Of a DNA stretch of 24,003 nt, positions 1-7,320 are shown piece after piece. This DNA comes from Dehalococcoidia bacterium (GTDB lineage: Bacteria; Chloroflexota; Dehalococcoidia; GIF9; UBA5620), in the NCBI GenBank assembly GCA_016783225.1, contig JADHWZ010000007.1:1-24003 (forward strand), written 5' to 3'. The position numbers and the translations under genes are program-made. Positions within the stretch are counted from its first letter, which is position 1. Every line of letters starts with the position of its first letter. The notes beneath the pieces were generated by a model. That model searched no databases, was not told the DNA's origin, and was given only the letters and a program-made list of their open reading frames with translations.

Positions 1-212
1 ACGAAGGGTTCCTCAATAGCTACTTCATCCGGCTGGTAGCGAGCTACGATTTCGCCAAGTCTCTCATATAAAGTGGACAATCGTTGTTCCACAGGGATTT
101 TGGAGGACACGCTTACGGCCCCACAATCAACCATCGCCATCACACCCTCTTCCTCATCCACTATACCGTAGCCCAGATTCACAGTGCCCGGGTCAATGCC
201 GAGAACACGCAT
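1..212 (-). CDS. ruvC: Crossover junction endodeoxyribonuclease RuvC, N-terminal part (runs off window)
   Basis: RuvC is the endonuclease that resolves Holliday junctions together with RuvAB. Only the first 70 codons are here. The translation begins MRVLGIDPGT and continues with NLGYGIV, the signature first strand of RuvC, with D7 in the position of the first catalytic Asp. AIEEPF at residues 65-70 supplies the Glu equivalent to the second catalytic acid. The ATG start is at 212-210, two bases after the yebC stop, so the two genes form an operon transcribed leftward. This yebC-ruvC order is common in bacteria. The rest of the protein lies outside the window, so the remaining catalytic residues cannot be checked. 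Confidence 0.93.
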   Translation of the reverse strand, partial: MRVLGIDPGTVNLGYGIVDEEEGVMAMVDCGAVSVSSKIPVEQRLSTLYERLGEIVARYQPDEVAIEEPF

Positions 213-214
213 GC

Positions 215-967
215 CTATGCCTGAGTCCGCAGCTTCTCCAAAACGGCTTCGGAGAAATCAACGTTGGCGGAGACATGCTGTACGTCGTCCAGCTCCTCCA
301 AATGGTCAAGGAGTTTCAGAGCTTGAAGAGCTTCTTTCTCACCCAGCACCACCATGCTGCTAGGCACACGGCAGACCTCAGCCGAAACAGGTGTCTTCTT
401 CTGCTCCACCACTTGCCGCACCGACTCCAAATTCTGAGGCGTAGTAAGAATCTCGAGGTACCCCGCCTCCACCTTCACATCCTCGGCGCCAGCATCGATA
501 GCCAGCAAAGCCAGCTCCTCAACATCCACCCCGTCAGTCTCTACAGTGATTACGCCCTTACTATCAAAGAGCCAGGCGACGCAGCCGCTTTCACCAAGAC
601 TGCCTCCGTGCCGCGTGAACAGGCTGCGTACTTCCTGAAGCGTGCGATTACGGTTATCGGTCAACGCCTCGACCAGAACCGCAACTCCGTTGGGCCCATA
701 ACCTTCGACTGTCACCTCGCTCAGGCTGGCTGCCTCCTGCGCACCACTTGCTCGCTTGACGGCACGCTCGATGTTTTCCACAGGCATGTTGTTATCGCGA
801 GCTCTCTGTATCACCAGACGCAGTCGGAAGTTGGACTCAGTACTGGCCCCACCCTCACGCACCGCCACCATAATCTCGCGAGTGAGCTTGGTAAACAGCT
901 GCCCCCGCCTGGCATCAGTTACCCCTTTCTGATGCTTAATCGATGACCACTTCGAATGCCCTGACAT
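215..967 (-). CDS. yebC: YebC/PmpR family protein (TACO1-like)
   Basis: YebC-family proteins are cytoplasmic; members have been described as DNA-binding regulators and, more recently, as factors that help ribosomes through difficult motifs. The 250-aa product is the usual family length and starts with MSGHSKWSSIKHQKG, the almost invariant YebC N-terminus, followed by DARRGQLFTKLTREI. The middle contains NRNRTLQEVRSLF and GGSLGESGCVAWLF, matching the conserved domain 2 region. The C-terminus carries the expected LDHLEELDDVQHV segment. It sits directly upstream of ruvC. A probable promoter lies just ahead of it and would give a leader of only about ten bases. No odd features were seen. Confidence 0.96.
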   Translation of the reverse strand: MSGHSKWSSIKHQKGVTDARRGQLFTKLTREIMVAVREGGASTESNFRLRLVIQRARDNNMPVENIERAVKRASGAQEAASLSEVTVEGYGPNGVAVLVEALTDNRNRTLQEVRSLFTRHGGSLGESGCVAWLFDSKGVITVETDGVDVEELALLAIDAGAEDVKVEAGYLEILTTPQNLESVRQVVEQKKTPVSAEVCRVPSSMVVLGEKEALQALKLLDHLEELDDVQHVSANVDFSEAVLEKLRTQA

Positions 968-984
968 TGCTTCCGCTCAACCCA

Positions 985-1013
985 ATTTTACCACCCTGCA
1001 CTGCAAGGGTAAA
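985..1013 (-). promoter_or_regulatory. Probable promoter of yebC-ruvC
   Basis: On the minus strand TTTACC (1013-1008) and TAAAAT (990-985) are separated by exactly 17 bases. The predicted transcription start near 978 lies about ten bases before the yebC ATG, leaving just enough room for the GGAAG Shine-Dalgarno-like stretch. The -35 matches the consensus at four of six positions, so this is moderate evidence. Confidence 0.45.
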
Positions 1014-1040
1014 GCCCTGGAACCTCATCGGAACATTTAG

Positions 1041-1049
1041 TGCTATAAT
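1041..1049 (+). promoter_or_regulatory. Extended -10 element for the small multidrug export protein gene
   Basis: A perfect TATAAT at 1044-1049 is preceded by TG at 1041-1042, the extended -10 arrangement that can compensate for a weak -35 element. No good -35 hexamer is visible at the expected distance. It lies 38 bases ahead of the ATG at 1088 and points the right way. Confidence 0.5.
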
Positions 1050-1087
1050 GCTCGGCAGAAGCTGAATGGGTAAACAGCTAGACCAAA

Positions 1088-1621
1088 ATGATTGATGAAC
1101 TCATCGGCTGGGGCATTGCCAGCGAGCTTATAGTTGTTATCGTAGCTACCTTGCCATTCATAGAGCTCCGCGGTGCCCTGCCGGTGGCCATAAACCTTTT
1201 TGGCATGCCTTGGTACTGGGCTTTCTGCTTGTCCATCATCGGCAACTTGCTCCCCGTGCCCGTCCTGCTGCTGTTCTTCGAGTCGGTAACCAAGGTTATC
1301 AGCAAGGTAGATATTGGCAAGAGGCTGGTGAACTGGGTTCTTGAACGCACCAGGCGCCCTGGCACAGTCATCGAGAAATATGGGCGGATCGGCCTCATTC
1401 TGTTCGTAGCCGTCCCACTGCCGGTGACTGGTGCCTGGACAGGCTCCATAGCCGCCTTCCTCCTAGGGATGAAATTCAACTCTGCCTTCCTGTCCATCCT
1501 CTGCGGACTGATAATCGCCGGGGCTATTGTTACCTGCTTATGCCTCCTCGGCTGGATCGGTGCGGCTATCGCCGGCATCGGGCTCAGCGCCCTTGCCATA
1601 TTCGGCTGGTGGCGAATCTAG
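1088..1621 (+). CDS. Small multidrug export family membrane protein (PF06695-like)
   Basis: This is a 177-aa hydrophobic protein with four to five predicted membrane segments, for example residues 10-35, 46-68, about 100-130 and 136-172. Early in the chain it contains PFIELRGALPVAI, the E-x-R-G-A-x-P signature of the Sm_multidrug_ex family; PLPVTGAWTGSIAAFLLG later is also typical. The family name suggests drug export, but function is poorly established for most members, so I would not infer a substrate. The gene stands alone, divergent from yebC, with an extended -10 promoter just upstream and no clear Shine-Dalgarno sequence before the ATG. The family assignment is fairly secure; the role is not. 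Confidence 0.85.
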   Translation: MIDELIGWGIASELIVVIVATLPFIELRGALPVAINLFGMPWYWAFCLSIIGNLLPVPVLLLFFESVTKVISKVDIGKRLVNWVLERTRRPGTVIEKYGRIGLILFVAVPLPVTGAWTGSIAAFLLGMKFNSAFLSILCGLIIAGAIVTCLCLLGWIGAAIAGIGLSALAIFGWWRI

Positions 1622-1884
1622 CCTCCGTCTGAAATCCGGAGCTCCCTTAACCACCTCTTACAGAACACCTAGCGGATGCCAAACGGGGAGCACCGTGTAC
1701 GGCAATGTGGCCTGTAGACGCCAGGTCTGAAATAGCCAAGATCGCCAAGATAGAATTGGCCGCCTTCAAGCAAAACATGGTCTCCTATGAGAAGCATTTC
1801 ACGAAAAGGAGTCTCCTAGAGTCCGCTTTTCAGGGTTTAACAGTCCAGTTTTGAATTTTTTTCTTGACACATAGCGAGTCGCAC
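1622..1884. other. Intergenic region without a recognisable gene
   Basis: Together with the promoter and operator that follow, this leaves about 360 bases between the small membrane protein gene and tetR. I see no credible coding region: short open frames here lack Shine-Dalgarno sequences and recognisable protein motifs. A weak CTCCG/CGGAG hairpin lies just after the stop at 1621 but has no U-tract, so I do not call a terminator. Confidence 0.5.
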
Positions 1885-1913
1885 TTGACATGTCTAAAGA
1901 TGTGTGATATATA
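1885..1913 (+). promoter_or_regulatory. Strong sigma-70-type promoter of the tetR gene
   Basis: A consensus TTGACA at 1885-1890 is followed after exactly 17 bases by TATATA at 1908-1913. The last two bases of the -10 fall inside a perfect palindrome, so a protein bound there would block RNA polymerase. Another TTGACA at 1864-1869 has no matching -10 at the right distance. The transcript would start near 1920 and carry a leader of about 65 bases. Confidence 0.7.
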
Positions 1914-1931
1914 GACCGAGCGCTCGGTCTA
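1912..1931 (+). promoter_or_regulatory. Perfect 20-bp palindromic operator, likely TetR autoregulatory site
   Basis: The two arms TAGACCGAGC and GCTCGGTCTA are exact reverse complements with no spacer. GC-rich palindromes of this general shape are typical TetR-family operators. The site covers the end of the -10 element and the predicted transcription start of the adjacent tetR gene, which is the classic layout for autorepression. That this particular TetR binds here is inference from position. Confidence 0.75.
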
Positions 1932-1985
1932 CACGCCAAGCGGCAGCCGTTGCCCACGCGGAGCGCAAACGTACCGGATGCACGT

Positions 1986-2624
1986 ATGACAGTTCGAACT
2001 TACAGCCCCGATGAGGTGCTGGTTCAGGAGCGGAGACGACAAATAGTCATAGCTGCCGCTGCACTGTTCATCAAGCAGGGCTTTCTCAAGACGACTGTCC
2101 GCGAAATAGCGACGCATTCCGGCATGAGCATTGGAACACTCTACCACTATGTCGGCTCCAAGGATGATATTCTGTCATTGTTTGAGGAAGCGGCGTTTTC
2201 CTCGTTAGCGACGTTCACTCAGCAAAGCTCGTCCGCCCAAAACGACATGACTCCAAGCAAAGCTCTTCGCCAGGCTATTGCAGACTACCTCTCCTTTATC
2301 GATGAGATCCAGGACGTCATCGTTTTCTGGTACCAAGAGACAAGGAACCTCCCAGCCACTCACCGCCGATACCTGTTTCAGCAGGAGGAAGACTGCGCTA
2401 ACCTGTTTGGGCGACCACTTGCCCGCGGTTGTGAATGCGGAGAGTTCAAGATAGCCAATCTGCCATTGGCCGCTCACAGCATAGTCGTTCTCTGCGACAT
2501 GTGGGCTTTCAGGCGGTGGTTCCTGCGGAAGCACTTCACGCTGGAGCAATACACTGCACAATTGACTGAGCTTGTGTTTTCGGGACTACGTGGTGACCGC
2601 GCCGAGACGGTTTCTTCTTTCTGA
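1986..2624 (+). CDS. TetR-family transcriptional regulator
   Basis: A cytoplasmic ligand-responsive repressor of about 212 aa, the usual family length. The N-terminal helix-turn-helix is clear at residues 16-62: RRRQIVIAAAALFIKQGF, then TTVREIATHSGMSIGTLYHYVGSKDDIL, which is textbook TetR_N. The C-terminal ligand domain contains FWYQETRNLPATHRR, resembling regulators of fatty-acid or acyl-CoA metabolism, which would suit a cluster of CoA transferases; that is inference. I chose ATG 1986; an in-frame TTG at 1950 would add 12 residues, and neither start has a good Shine-Dalgarno. The gene lies upstream of, and on the same strand as, the TRAP cluster. A perfect palindrome over its own promoter suggests autorepression. 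Confidence 0.93.
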   Translation: MTVRTYSPDEVLVQERRRQIVIAAAALFIKQGFLKTTVREIATHSGMSIGTLYHYVGSKDDILSLFEEAAFSSLATFTQQSSSAQNDMTPSKALRQAIADYLSFIDEIQDVIVFWYQETRNLPATHRRYLFQQEEDCANLFGRPLARGCECGEFKIANLPLAAHSIVVLCDMWAFRRWFLRKHFTLEQYTAQLTELVFSGLRGDRAETVSSF

Positions 2625-2840
2625 GTGAGTTTTCAGGCAGGAATGCTGAGGCAATCGGACCGAATCCGCTCGGAGATCATTCTGAACAATGGATGACGCA
2701 AGCGGAAGCCAAACGGGTTCAGCCAAGCGAGACGAGTATGCCGGACGGGCTTCTACAAAGGCGTTGGGCTATTTGAAAGACCGGGGGGACTTTGCAGTTT
2801 CCCTACGCGCAAGCTGGAAATGGCGAGATAACGACACAGT

Positions 2841-2917
2841 GGAGGTGAGCACATGTAATGGCGAAAGAATCAAATCTAGCTCAAATCCAAGGCGAAATAC
2901 GAATTGCAAGGAGGTAG
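2841..2917 (+). CDS. Candidate leader peptide ORF with start-stop codon pair before dctP
   Basis: A strong Shine-Dalgarno GGAGGTGA (2841-2848) is followed at ideal spacing by ATG at 2853, which is immediately followed by TAA, a start-stop pair. A second ATG at 2858 overlaps that TAA and opens a 19-codon frame, MAKESNLAQIQGEIRIARR, ending with TAG at 2915-2917. The last codons of this frame form the AAGGAGG Shine-Dalgarno of dctP, whose ATG follows four bases after the TAG. This arrangement could couple or attenuate dctP translation. It is too short for protein homology, so expression is unproven. The range includes the Shine-Dalgarno; the coding part is 2858-2917. Confidence 0.35.
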
Positions 2918-2921
2918 AAAA

Positions 2922-3989
2922 ATGAAAGGAATTTGGTCAAGAGGTATGCTGGTGGGGCTGGTGGCGATGGCAATGCTAGTGGTTGCCGCTTGTGCCCCAG
3001 CCGCGGAGCCGCCGGGGGAACCATCGGCGCCAGCCGCGGAAGCCCCAGAGGTCATCACGATTAAGCTGCAGTCTCTTGCTGCCCCTGGAGAGATGTGGCG
3101 CTTCGAGAAGTTCCAGCAAGAGGTCAAGGAAATGAGCAATGGACGCCTTGAGTTCAAGCTTTTCAGCGGCGGGGAGATAGTCCCGACCGTAGAGACGCTG
3201 GATGCGGTTGGCTCAGGAGTGCTTGATATGGCGTTCGGTTGTGGGGCATACTACATGGACAAGATACCCGTAGCTGGTGTTGAGTACGGGCTCCCCTTTA
3301 GCTGGCAGGCTCCTGGACTCGATATGTATGTCGTGTTTTGGGAGCGAGGGCTTATGGATCTGGTGCGTGAGGCCTACGCTGAGCACAATACCTACTACCT
3401 TGGGCCGGTCCATACTGACCCCTACGCGCTGCTCGCAACCAAAGAGTGCCAGACGGTGGCAGACCTCCAAAACCTGAAGATAAGGACTACCGGCGGCGTG
3501 GCGCAAGCCTTAGAAAACTCAGGCATCTCGACCGTCTTCTTGCCCGCGGAGGAGATGTACGTAGGGCTGGCTACTGGCACTATTGACGGCACCATCTATG
3601 GCGGAGCATCCGGATATCGCGACATGAAGCTCAACGAGGTAGCTAAGTACTACTACAAGCCACCCGTTCAGGCCTGTGCTGTGTGCAATCAGTTTATCAA
3701 CATGGACCTGTGGAACTCACTGTCTCCCGACCTCCAGGCTATCCTGGTATATGCAACCTCGGATTTCAGCCAGTGGATGACTTTCAATTACATGGACATG
3801 GAATACCAGGCGATTGAAAGCATGCGTAAGGAGGGCCTGAAGGTAGTAACGCTACCCGACGAAACCATGGCTGAACTGACCAGGGCAGCTCTACCCGTGT
3901 GGGATGAGCTAGCCTCCGCATCTCCGAGAGCTGCCAAAGGGGTGGAGATTGTCAAAGACTGGTTCAGAACAAAAGGGGTGTTGGAGTAG
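2922..3989 (+). CDS. dctP: TRAP transporter substrate-binding lipoprotein, DctP family
   Basis: This is the extracytoplasmic receptor of a tripartite TRAP importer, binding an organic acid and delivering it to the DctQM membrane pair. The 355-aa product begins with a signal peptide and a lipobox, LVVAAC with C24, so it is a lipoprotein. A Pro/Ala/Glu-rich linker (about residues 25-42) follows, then the DctP fold. NLKIRTTGG places R188 where DctP proteins carry the Arg that clamps the ligand carboxylate. I chose ATG 2922 because AAGGAGG sits just upstream; an upstream TTG at 2904 precedes that Shine-Dalgarno and is unlikely. A leader ORF precedes the gene and a 38-bp palindrome follows it. Substrate is unknown; a carboxylate is likely from the family. 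Confidence 0.94.
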   Translation: MKGIWSRGMLVGLVAMAMLVVAACAPAAEPPGEPSAPAAEAPEVITIKLQSLAAPGEMWRFEKFQQEVKEMSNGRLEFKLFSGGEIVPTVETLDAVGSGVLDMAFGCGAYYMDKIPVAGVEYGLPFSWQAPGLDMYVVFWERGLMDLVREAYAEHNTYYLGPVHTDPYALLATKECQTVADLQNLKIRTTGGVAQALENSGISTVFLPAEEMYVGLATGTIDGTIYGGASGYRDMKLNEVAKYYYKPPVQACAVCNQFINMDLWNSLSPDLQAILVYATSDFSQWMTFNYMDMEYQAIESMRKEGLKVVTLPDETMAELTRAALPVWDELASASPRAAKGVEIVKDWFRTKGVLE

Positions 3990-4000
3990 AAGCACCCGAT

Positions 4001-4038
4001 GGACTAATGGAGGGTGTGGCCACACCCTCCATTAGTCC
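4001..4038 (+). repeat. Perfect 38-bp inverted repeat (hairpin) between dctP and dctQ
   Basis: GGACTAATGGAGGGTGTGG (4001-4019) is followed with no spacer by its exact reverse complement (4020-4038). In RNA this would fold to a stem of about 17 pairs with a tiny GGCC loop. It begins 12 bases after the dctP stop. No U-tract follows, so it is not an ordinary intrinsic terminator. A likely role is protecting the 3' end of dctP mRNA or limiting read-through, so that the receptor is made in excess over the permease. That role is inference. Confidence 0.85.
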
Positions 4039-4054
4039 CATAGGCTAGGTCACA

Positions 4055-4573
4055 ATGCGCAACAAGACGTTGGCTAGAGTTCTGCGCGGTATCGATGCCA
4101 CGAGTGATTGGTCAGGCAAGATTCTGTCCTACCTGTTAGTTCTCGTCGTCATCATACTCATATATGAGGTAGTGGCTCGCTATCTATTTGATTCTCCGAC
4201 CATTTGGGCTCATGAAGCAAGTTTGCTCGCGTTTGCCACCTATTCCGTCATGCTTGGAGCCTACGCTCATGTCCATGGGACACACGTCAACATGGACCTG
4301 CTGTATAACCGCCTGTCTCTAAGAACCAGAGCCATCATGGATGTGTTCACCTTCGTTTTCTTCCTTTTCTGGTGTGGTGTCTTGCTGTGGTATGGAGCTC
4401 TCTTCGCTGCCAAGGGAGTGAGGTTTCTGGAACATTCAACCACAGCCTGGGGCCCTCCCATTTTTGAAGTCAAGCTGATGATACCCCTAGCTGCTTTGCT
4501 GATCATCCTTCAGGGCATAGCTAAGTTCATTCGTGACCTCAGTATCGCTACGACCGGGAGGAAATTGGAATGA
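4055..4573 (+). CDS. dctQ: TRAP transporter small permease subunit, DctQ family
   Basis: This is the small integral membrane subunit of the TRAP importer, which pairs with DctM. It has 172 aa and four predicted membrane helices, around residues 22-42 (YLLVLVVIILIYEVVARYLF), 48-66, 88-113 and 135-157. The phrase TIWAHEASLLAFATYSVMLGA is typical of DctQ. ATG 4055 has only a weak AGGT ahead of it, so translation may be modest compared with dctP. The stop overlaps the start of dctM by four bases (ATGA), indicating translational coupling. The membership of this subunit in the same transporter as its neighbours is clear from order and overlap. Confidence 0.92.
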   Translation: MRNKTLARVLRGIDATSDWSGKILSYLLVLVVIILIYEVVARYLFDSPTIWAHEASLLAFATYSVMLGAYAHVHGTHVNMDLLYNRLSLRTRAIMDVFTFVFFLFWCGVLLWYGALFAAKGVRFLEHSTTAWGPPIFEVKLMIPLAALLIILQGIAKFIRDLSIATTGRKLE

Positions 4574-5916
4574 GCATAGAGATGATCGCCTTACTTATGC
4601 TAGGCATCACGCTACTACTGCTGCTGACCGGCCTTCCCCTGGCCTTCGTCTTGGGAGCCACGGGTATTGGCTTCCTCTTGTTCCTCGAGGGCCCTCATGC
4701 TCTTATCCTGCCCGTAATGAGCATATGGGGGTTGATGAACATCTTCGTTTTCATCGCTGTACCGTTATTCATTTTCATGGGAGTCATGCTGGAACGGTCG
4801 GGCGTAGCTGACGATTTGTTCGAGATGATATACCGCTGGGCTGGTCCGGTAAGAGGCGGGCTGGCAATCGGGATGGTGCTCATCTGCGTGATATTTGCTG
4901 CTATGGCCGGAACAAGCGGAGCCGCCACTGTTTCTCTGGGACTTATTGCCATCCCCTCCCTGATAAAGCGGGGTTATGATAAGAGTATGGTAACAGGTAC
5001 CATTCAGGCGGGGGGAGCGCTCGGCTTCCTTATCCCTCCCAGTGCGGTGATGATTATCTATGGAATGCTAGGCAAGGTATCTGTGGGGAGGCTGTTCGCG
5101 GCCGGTGTTTTCCCCGGCATGATTCTGGCTGGCCTCTTCATAGCCTATATAGGTGTGAGGTGCTTAATCCAGCCCAAGCTCGGCCCGGCCATGCCCCCAG
5201 AGGAAAGAACGTTTACACTGAGGGAGAAACTTGTTTCCACGAGAGCCTTGGCTCTGCCCGCGCTTCTCATCGTCGGGGTACTGGGAACAATCGCTGCTGG
5301 AATATGCTCGCCGACCGAGGCTTCAGCCATAGGTGCCGCCGGCGCCCTCGTAGTGGCGGCTGTCCACCGCCGGCTGTCCGTCGCAAACTTTAAGGATGCG
5401 CTATATAGAACCGCCAGGATGATGGGTATGATCGTGTGGGTTGCATATGCTGCCATAGTTTACAGCACGGTCTTCGACTATTTTGGCGGTACTGAGTTAA
5501 TAGCGGGCATATTTACCACCATGCAACTGGGTCCTTGGGGCGTGCTTATAATCATTCAGTTGAGCTTTTTCCTACTGGGCATGTTTCTCGATGACACCGC
5601 CATTCTTTTCGTCTGCATGCCCATATACATTCCCCTTGTTGCTCAGATGGGATTCGACCCCGTATGGTTTGGCGTCCTTTATGTCATCAACATGCAGATG
5701 GCCTACATAACACCGCCATTCGGCTACAACCTGTTCTATATGAAAGGAATTGCTGCTGATCTGTTCAGTTCGGGGGACATCTCTAAAGAGATATCTTTGG
5801 GTGACATTTACCGTTCTATTATACCTTTTGTGGCGCTTCAGGCCATTGGTCTGGCCGTAGTCATGATATTCCCACAGGTAGCCCTGTGGCTTCCGAACAA
5901 GTTATTCGGAAGCTAG
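4570..5916 (+). CDS. dctM: TRAP transporter large permease subunit, DctM family
   Basis: This is the main membrane transport subunit of the TRAP system, which moves its substrate with Na+ or H+ as coupling ion. At 448 aa and with about twelve hydrophobic segments along the whole chain it has the normal family length. Recognisable DctM stretches include GLPLAFVLGATGIG near the start, FAAMAGTSGAATVSLGLIAIP with GGALGFLIPPSAVMIIYG in the first half, and ICSPTEASAIGAAGALVVA in the middle. Late segments LGMFLDDTAILFVCMPIYIP and AYITPPFGYNLFYMKG are also characteristic. Its ATG overlaps the dctQ stop by four bases. It is complete and intact. Confidence 0.95.
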   Translation: MSIEMIALLMLGITLLLLLTGLPLAFVLGATGIGFLLFLEGPHALILPVMSIWGLMNIFVFIAVPLFIFMGVMLERSGVADDLFEMIYRWAGPVRGGLAIGMVLICVIFAAMAGTSGAATVSLGLIAIPSLIKRGYDKSMVTGTIQAGGALGFLIPPSAVMIIYGMLGKVSVGRLFAAGVFPGMILAGLFIAYIGVRCLIQPKLGPAMPPEERTFTLREKLVSTRALALPALLIVGVLGTIAAGICSPTEASAIGAAGALVVAAVHRRLSVANFKDALYRTARMMGMIVWVAYAAIVYSTVFDYFGGTELIAGIFTTMQLGPWGVLIIIQLSFFLLGMFLDDTAILFVCMPIYIPLVAQMGFDPVWFGVLYVINMQMAYITPPFGYNLFYMKGIAADLFSSGDISKEISLGDIYRSIIPFVALQAIGLAVVMIFPQVALWLPNKLFGS

Positions 5917-6019
5917 CAAGTCAAGCTATGAGGACAGCGGCAGAATGGCCCTGCTCCGGGAGAGTTCAGGACAAGCTCTTCAGATTGTATTATGCCGAGA
6001 GATGAAGTAGGCGAAGAAT

Positions 6020-7291
6020 ATGAATGATGGCGACGGCGGCTTACTGAGTTCATATCGGGTTTTGGACTTGACTGGCGACAAAGGGTTCCTTTGCGGCAAG
6101 ATACTGGGTGATTTCGGGGCCGACGTTGTTAAGATTGAGCCTCCAGTGGGAGACCCGGCGCGAAGTATTGGTCCCTTTTATAAAGACATCACCCACCCTG
6201 AGAAAAGCCTCTACTGGTTCGCTCTAAATACCAGCAAACGGGGCATAACTCTTAACATCGAAGCCCCAGACGGCAGGGAGATATTCAAGAGGCTTGTCAA
6301 GACTGCCGATTTTGTCATCGAGTCCTTTGCTCCCGGATACATGGACAGCCTGGGCCTTGGCTACCCCACGCTCGAGAGAATCAACCCTGGCGTTGTAATG
6401 ACCTCGGTTACTCCCTTCGGGTCAACAGGCCCGTATGCCCACTACAAAGCTCCTGATATGGTCGTGTGGGCGATGGGCGGTTTCATGTCTACATGTGGTG
6501 AGCCATCAGAGCCTCCGTATCGGGTAAGCATCCCCCAGTCTTACCTTCAAGGTAGCCTTCATGCTGCTATGGGCTCAATGATTGCCCTTTACCACCGTGA
6601 GGTCAGTGGCGAGGGGCAACATGTTGATACCTCTATACAGGAAGCCAACTTCTTTTTCACGGAAGAAGCGATGCCAGTGTGGGATCTATGGAGATTTAAT
6701 TGGCAGAGAGCGGGGCCTGGCGCATCGCTACCCAGGCCAGATCCTATGGGGCCTCTTTGGATGCGGTTGCTTTGGCCGTGCAAAGATGGATATGTCAACA
6801 TCTTCCTGGTGGGAGGGGCACAGGCGGGTCTGGTAAGATCATCCGCAGCGGTGGTGGAAATGGCCAATAAGGAGGGGATGGCTGAAAATCTCAGAGGCTA
6901 CGACTGGAGTACTCATGATGCTTCACATATTAGCCAGGAGGAACGAACCAAGATAGAGGAGGCTATTATTGCCTTCCTGCGAACCAAGACCAAGCAGGAA
7001 CTCTACGAAGCGGCATTAGAGAAGGGGATCGTCCTCGCCCCGTTGAACACGATCAAGGACATCATGGAAAGCCCTCAGCTTGCAGCCCGGGAATACTTCG
7101 TCGAGGTACAGCACTCCGAGCTGGGTGATGCTATTACTTATCCTGGCGCCCCAGTGAAGTTAAGCGACGTTCCCTGGAGAATAAGCCGTCGCGCCCCGCT
7201 CATCGGGGAGCACAACGGGGAGATATATCAAGGTGAGCTGGGTTTGACGAAAGAGGAATTGGCCAGGTTAAAGGCGGCCCAGATAGTTTGA
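6020..7291 (+). CDS. Class III (CaiB/BaiF) CoA transferase family protein, possible non-catalytic subunit
   Basis: The family moves CoA between carboxylic acids in the cytoplasm. The 423-aa chain shows the fold clearly: LGDFGADVVKIEPPVGDPAR at 29-48, the block ending LKTADFVIESFAPG around 93-106, SVTPFGSTGPYAHY at 129-142, and GEGQHVDTSIQEA at 197-209. In CaiB the catalytic Asp lies in a TADYFSG stretch (my alignment by eye). The matching stretch here reads IPQSYLQG (171-178), with Ser174 or Gln173 in place of Asp. The next gene, which overlaps or nearly abuts it, encodes a paralogue that keeps the Asp, suggesting a two-subunit enzyme like BbsEF. It follows dctM after 103 bases without a clear Shine-Dalgarno. 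Family is secure, lack of activity is inferred. Confidence 0.9.
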   Translation: MNDGDGGLLSSYRVLDLTGDKGFLCGKILGDFGADVVKIEPPVGDPARSIGPFYKDITHPEKSLYWFALNTSKRGITLNIEAPDGREIFKRLVKTADFVIESFAPGYMDSLGLGYPTLERINPGVVMTSVTPFGSTGPYAHYKAPDMVVWAMGGFMSTCGEPSEPPYRVSIPQSYLQGSLHAAMGSMIALYHREVSGEGQHVDTSIQEANFFFTEEAMPVWDLWRFNWQRAGPGASLPRPDPMGPLWMRLLWPCKDGYVNIFLVGGAQAGLVRSSAAVVEMANKEGMAENLRGYDWSTHDASHISQEERTKIEEAIIAFLRTKTKQELYEAALEKGIVLAPLNTIKDIMESPQLAAREYFVEVQHSELGDAITYPGAPVKLSDVPWRISRRAPLIGEHNGEIYQGELGLTKEELARLKAAQIV

Positions 7292-7320
7292 CCGTCGGAG
7301 TTACGGGTCAGAGGTGCAAT

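Noticed and set aside
275..946. Long open frame of 223 codons on the plus strand
   Set aside because: It lies wholly opposite yebC, whose protein is unmistakable; the plus-strand translation has no recognisable domain.
1864..1869. A second TTGACA upstream of tetR
   Set aside because: The hexamer 17 bases downstream (GACATG) is not a -10, while the TTGACA at 1885 has a good partner.
2689..2925. A 78-codon frame between tetR and dctP
   Set aside because: No Shine-Dalgarno and a low-complexity composition without motifs; it runs over the dctP start in another frame. The 19-codon frame with a strong ribosome-binding site was preferred as a candidate.
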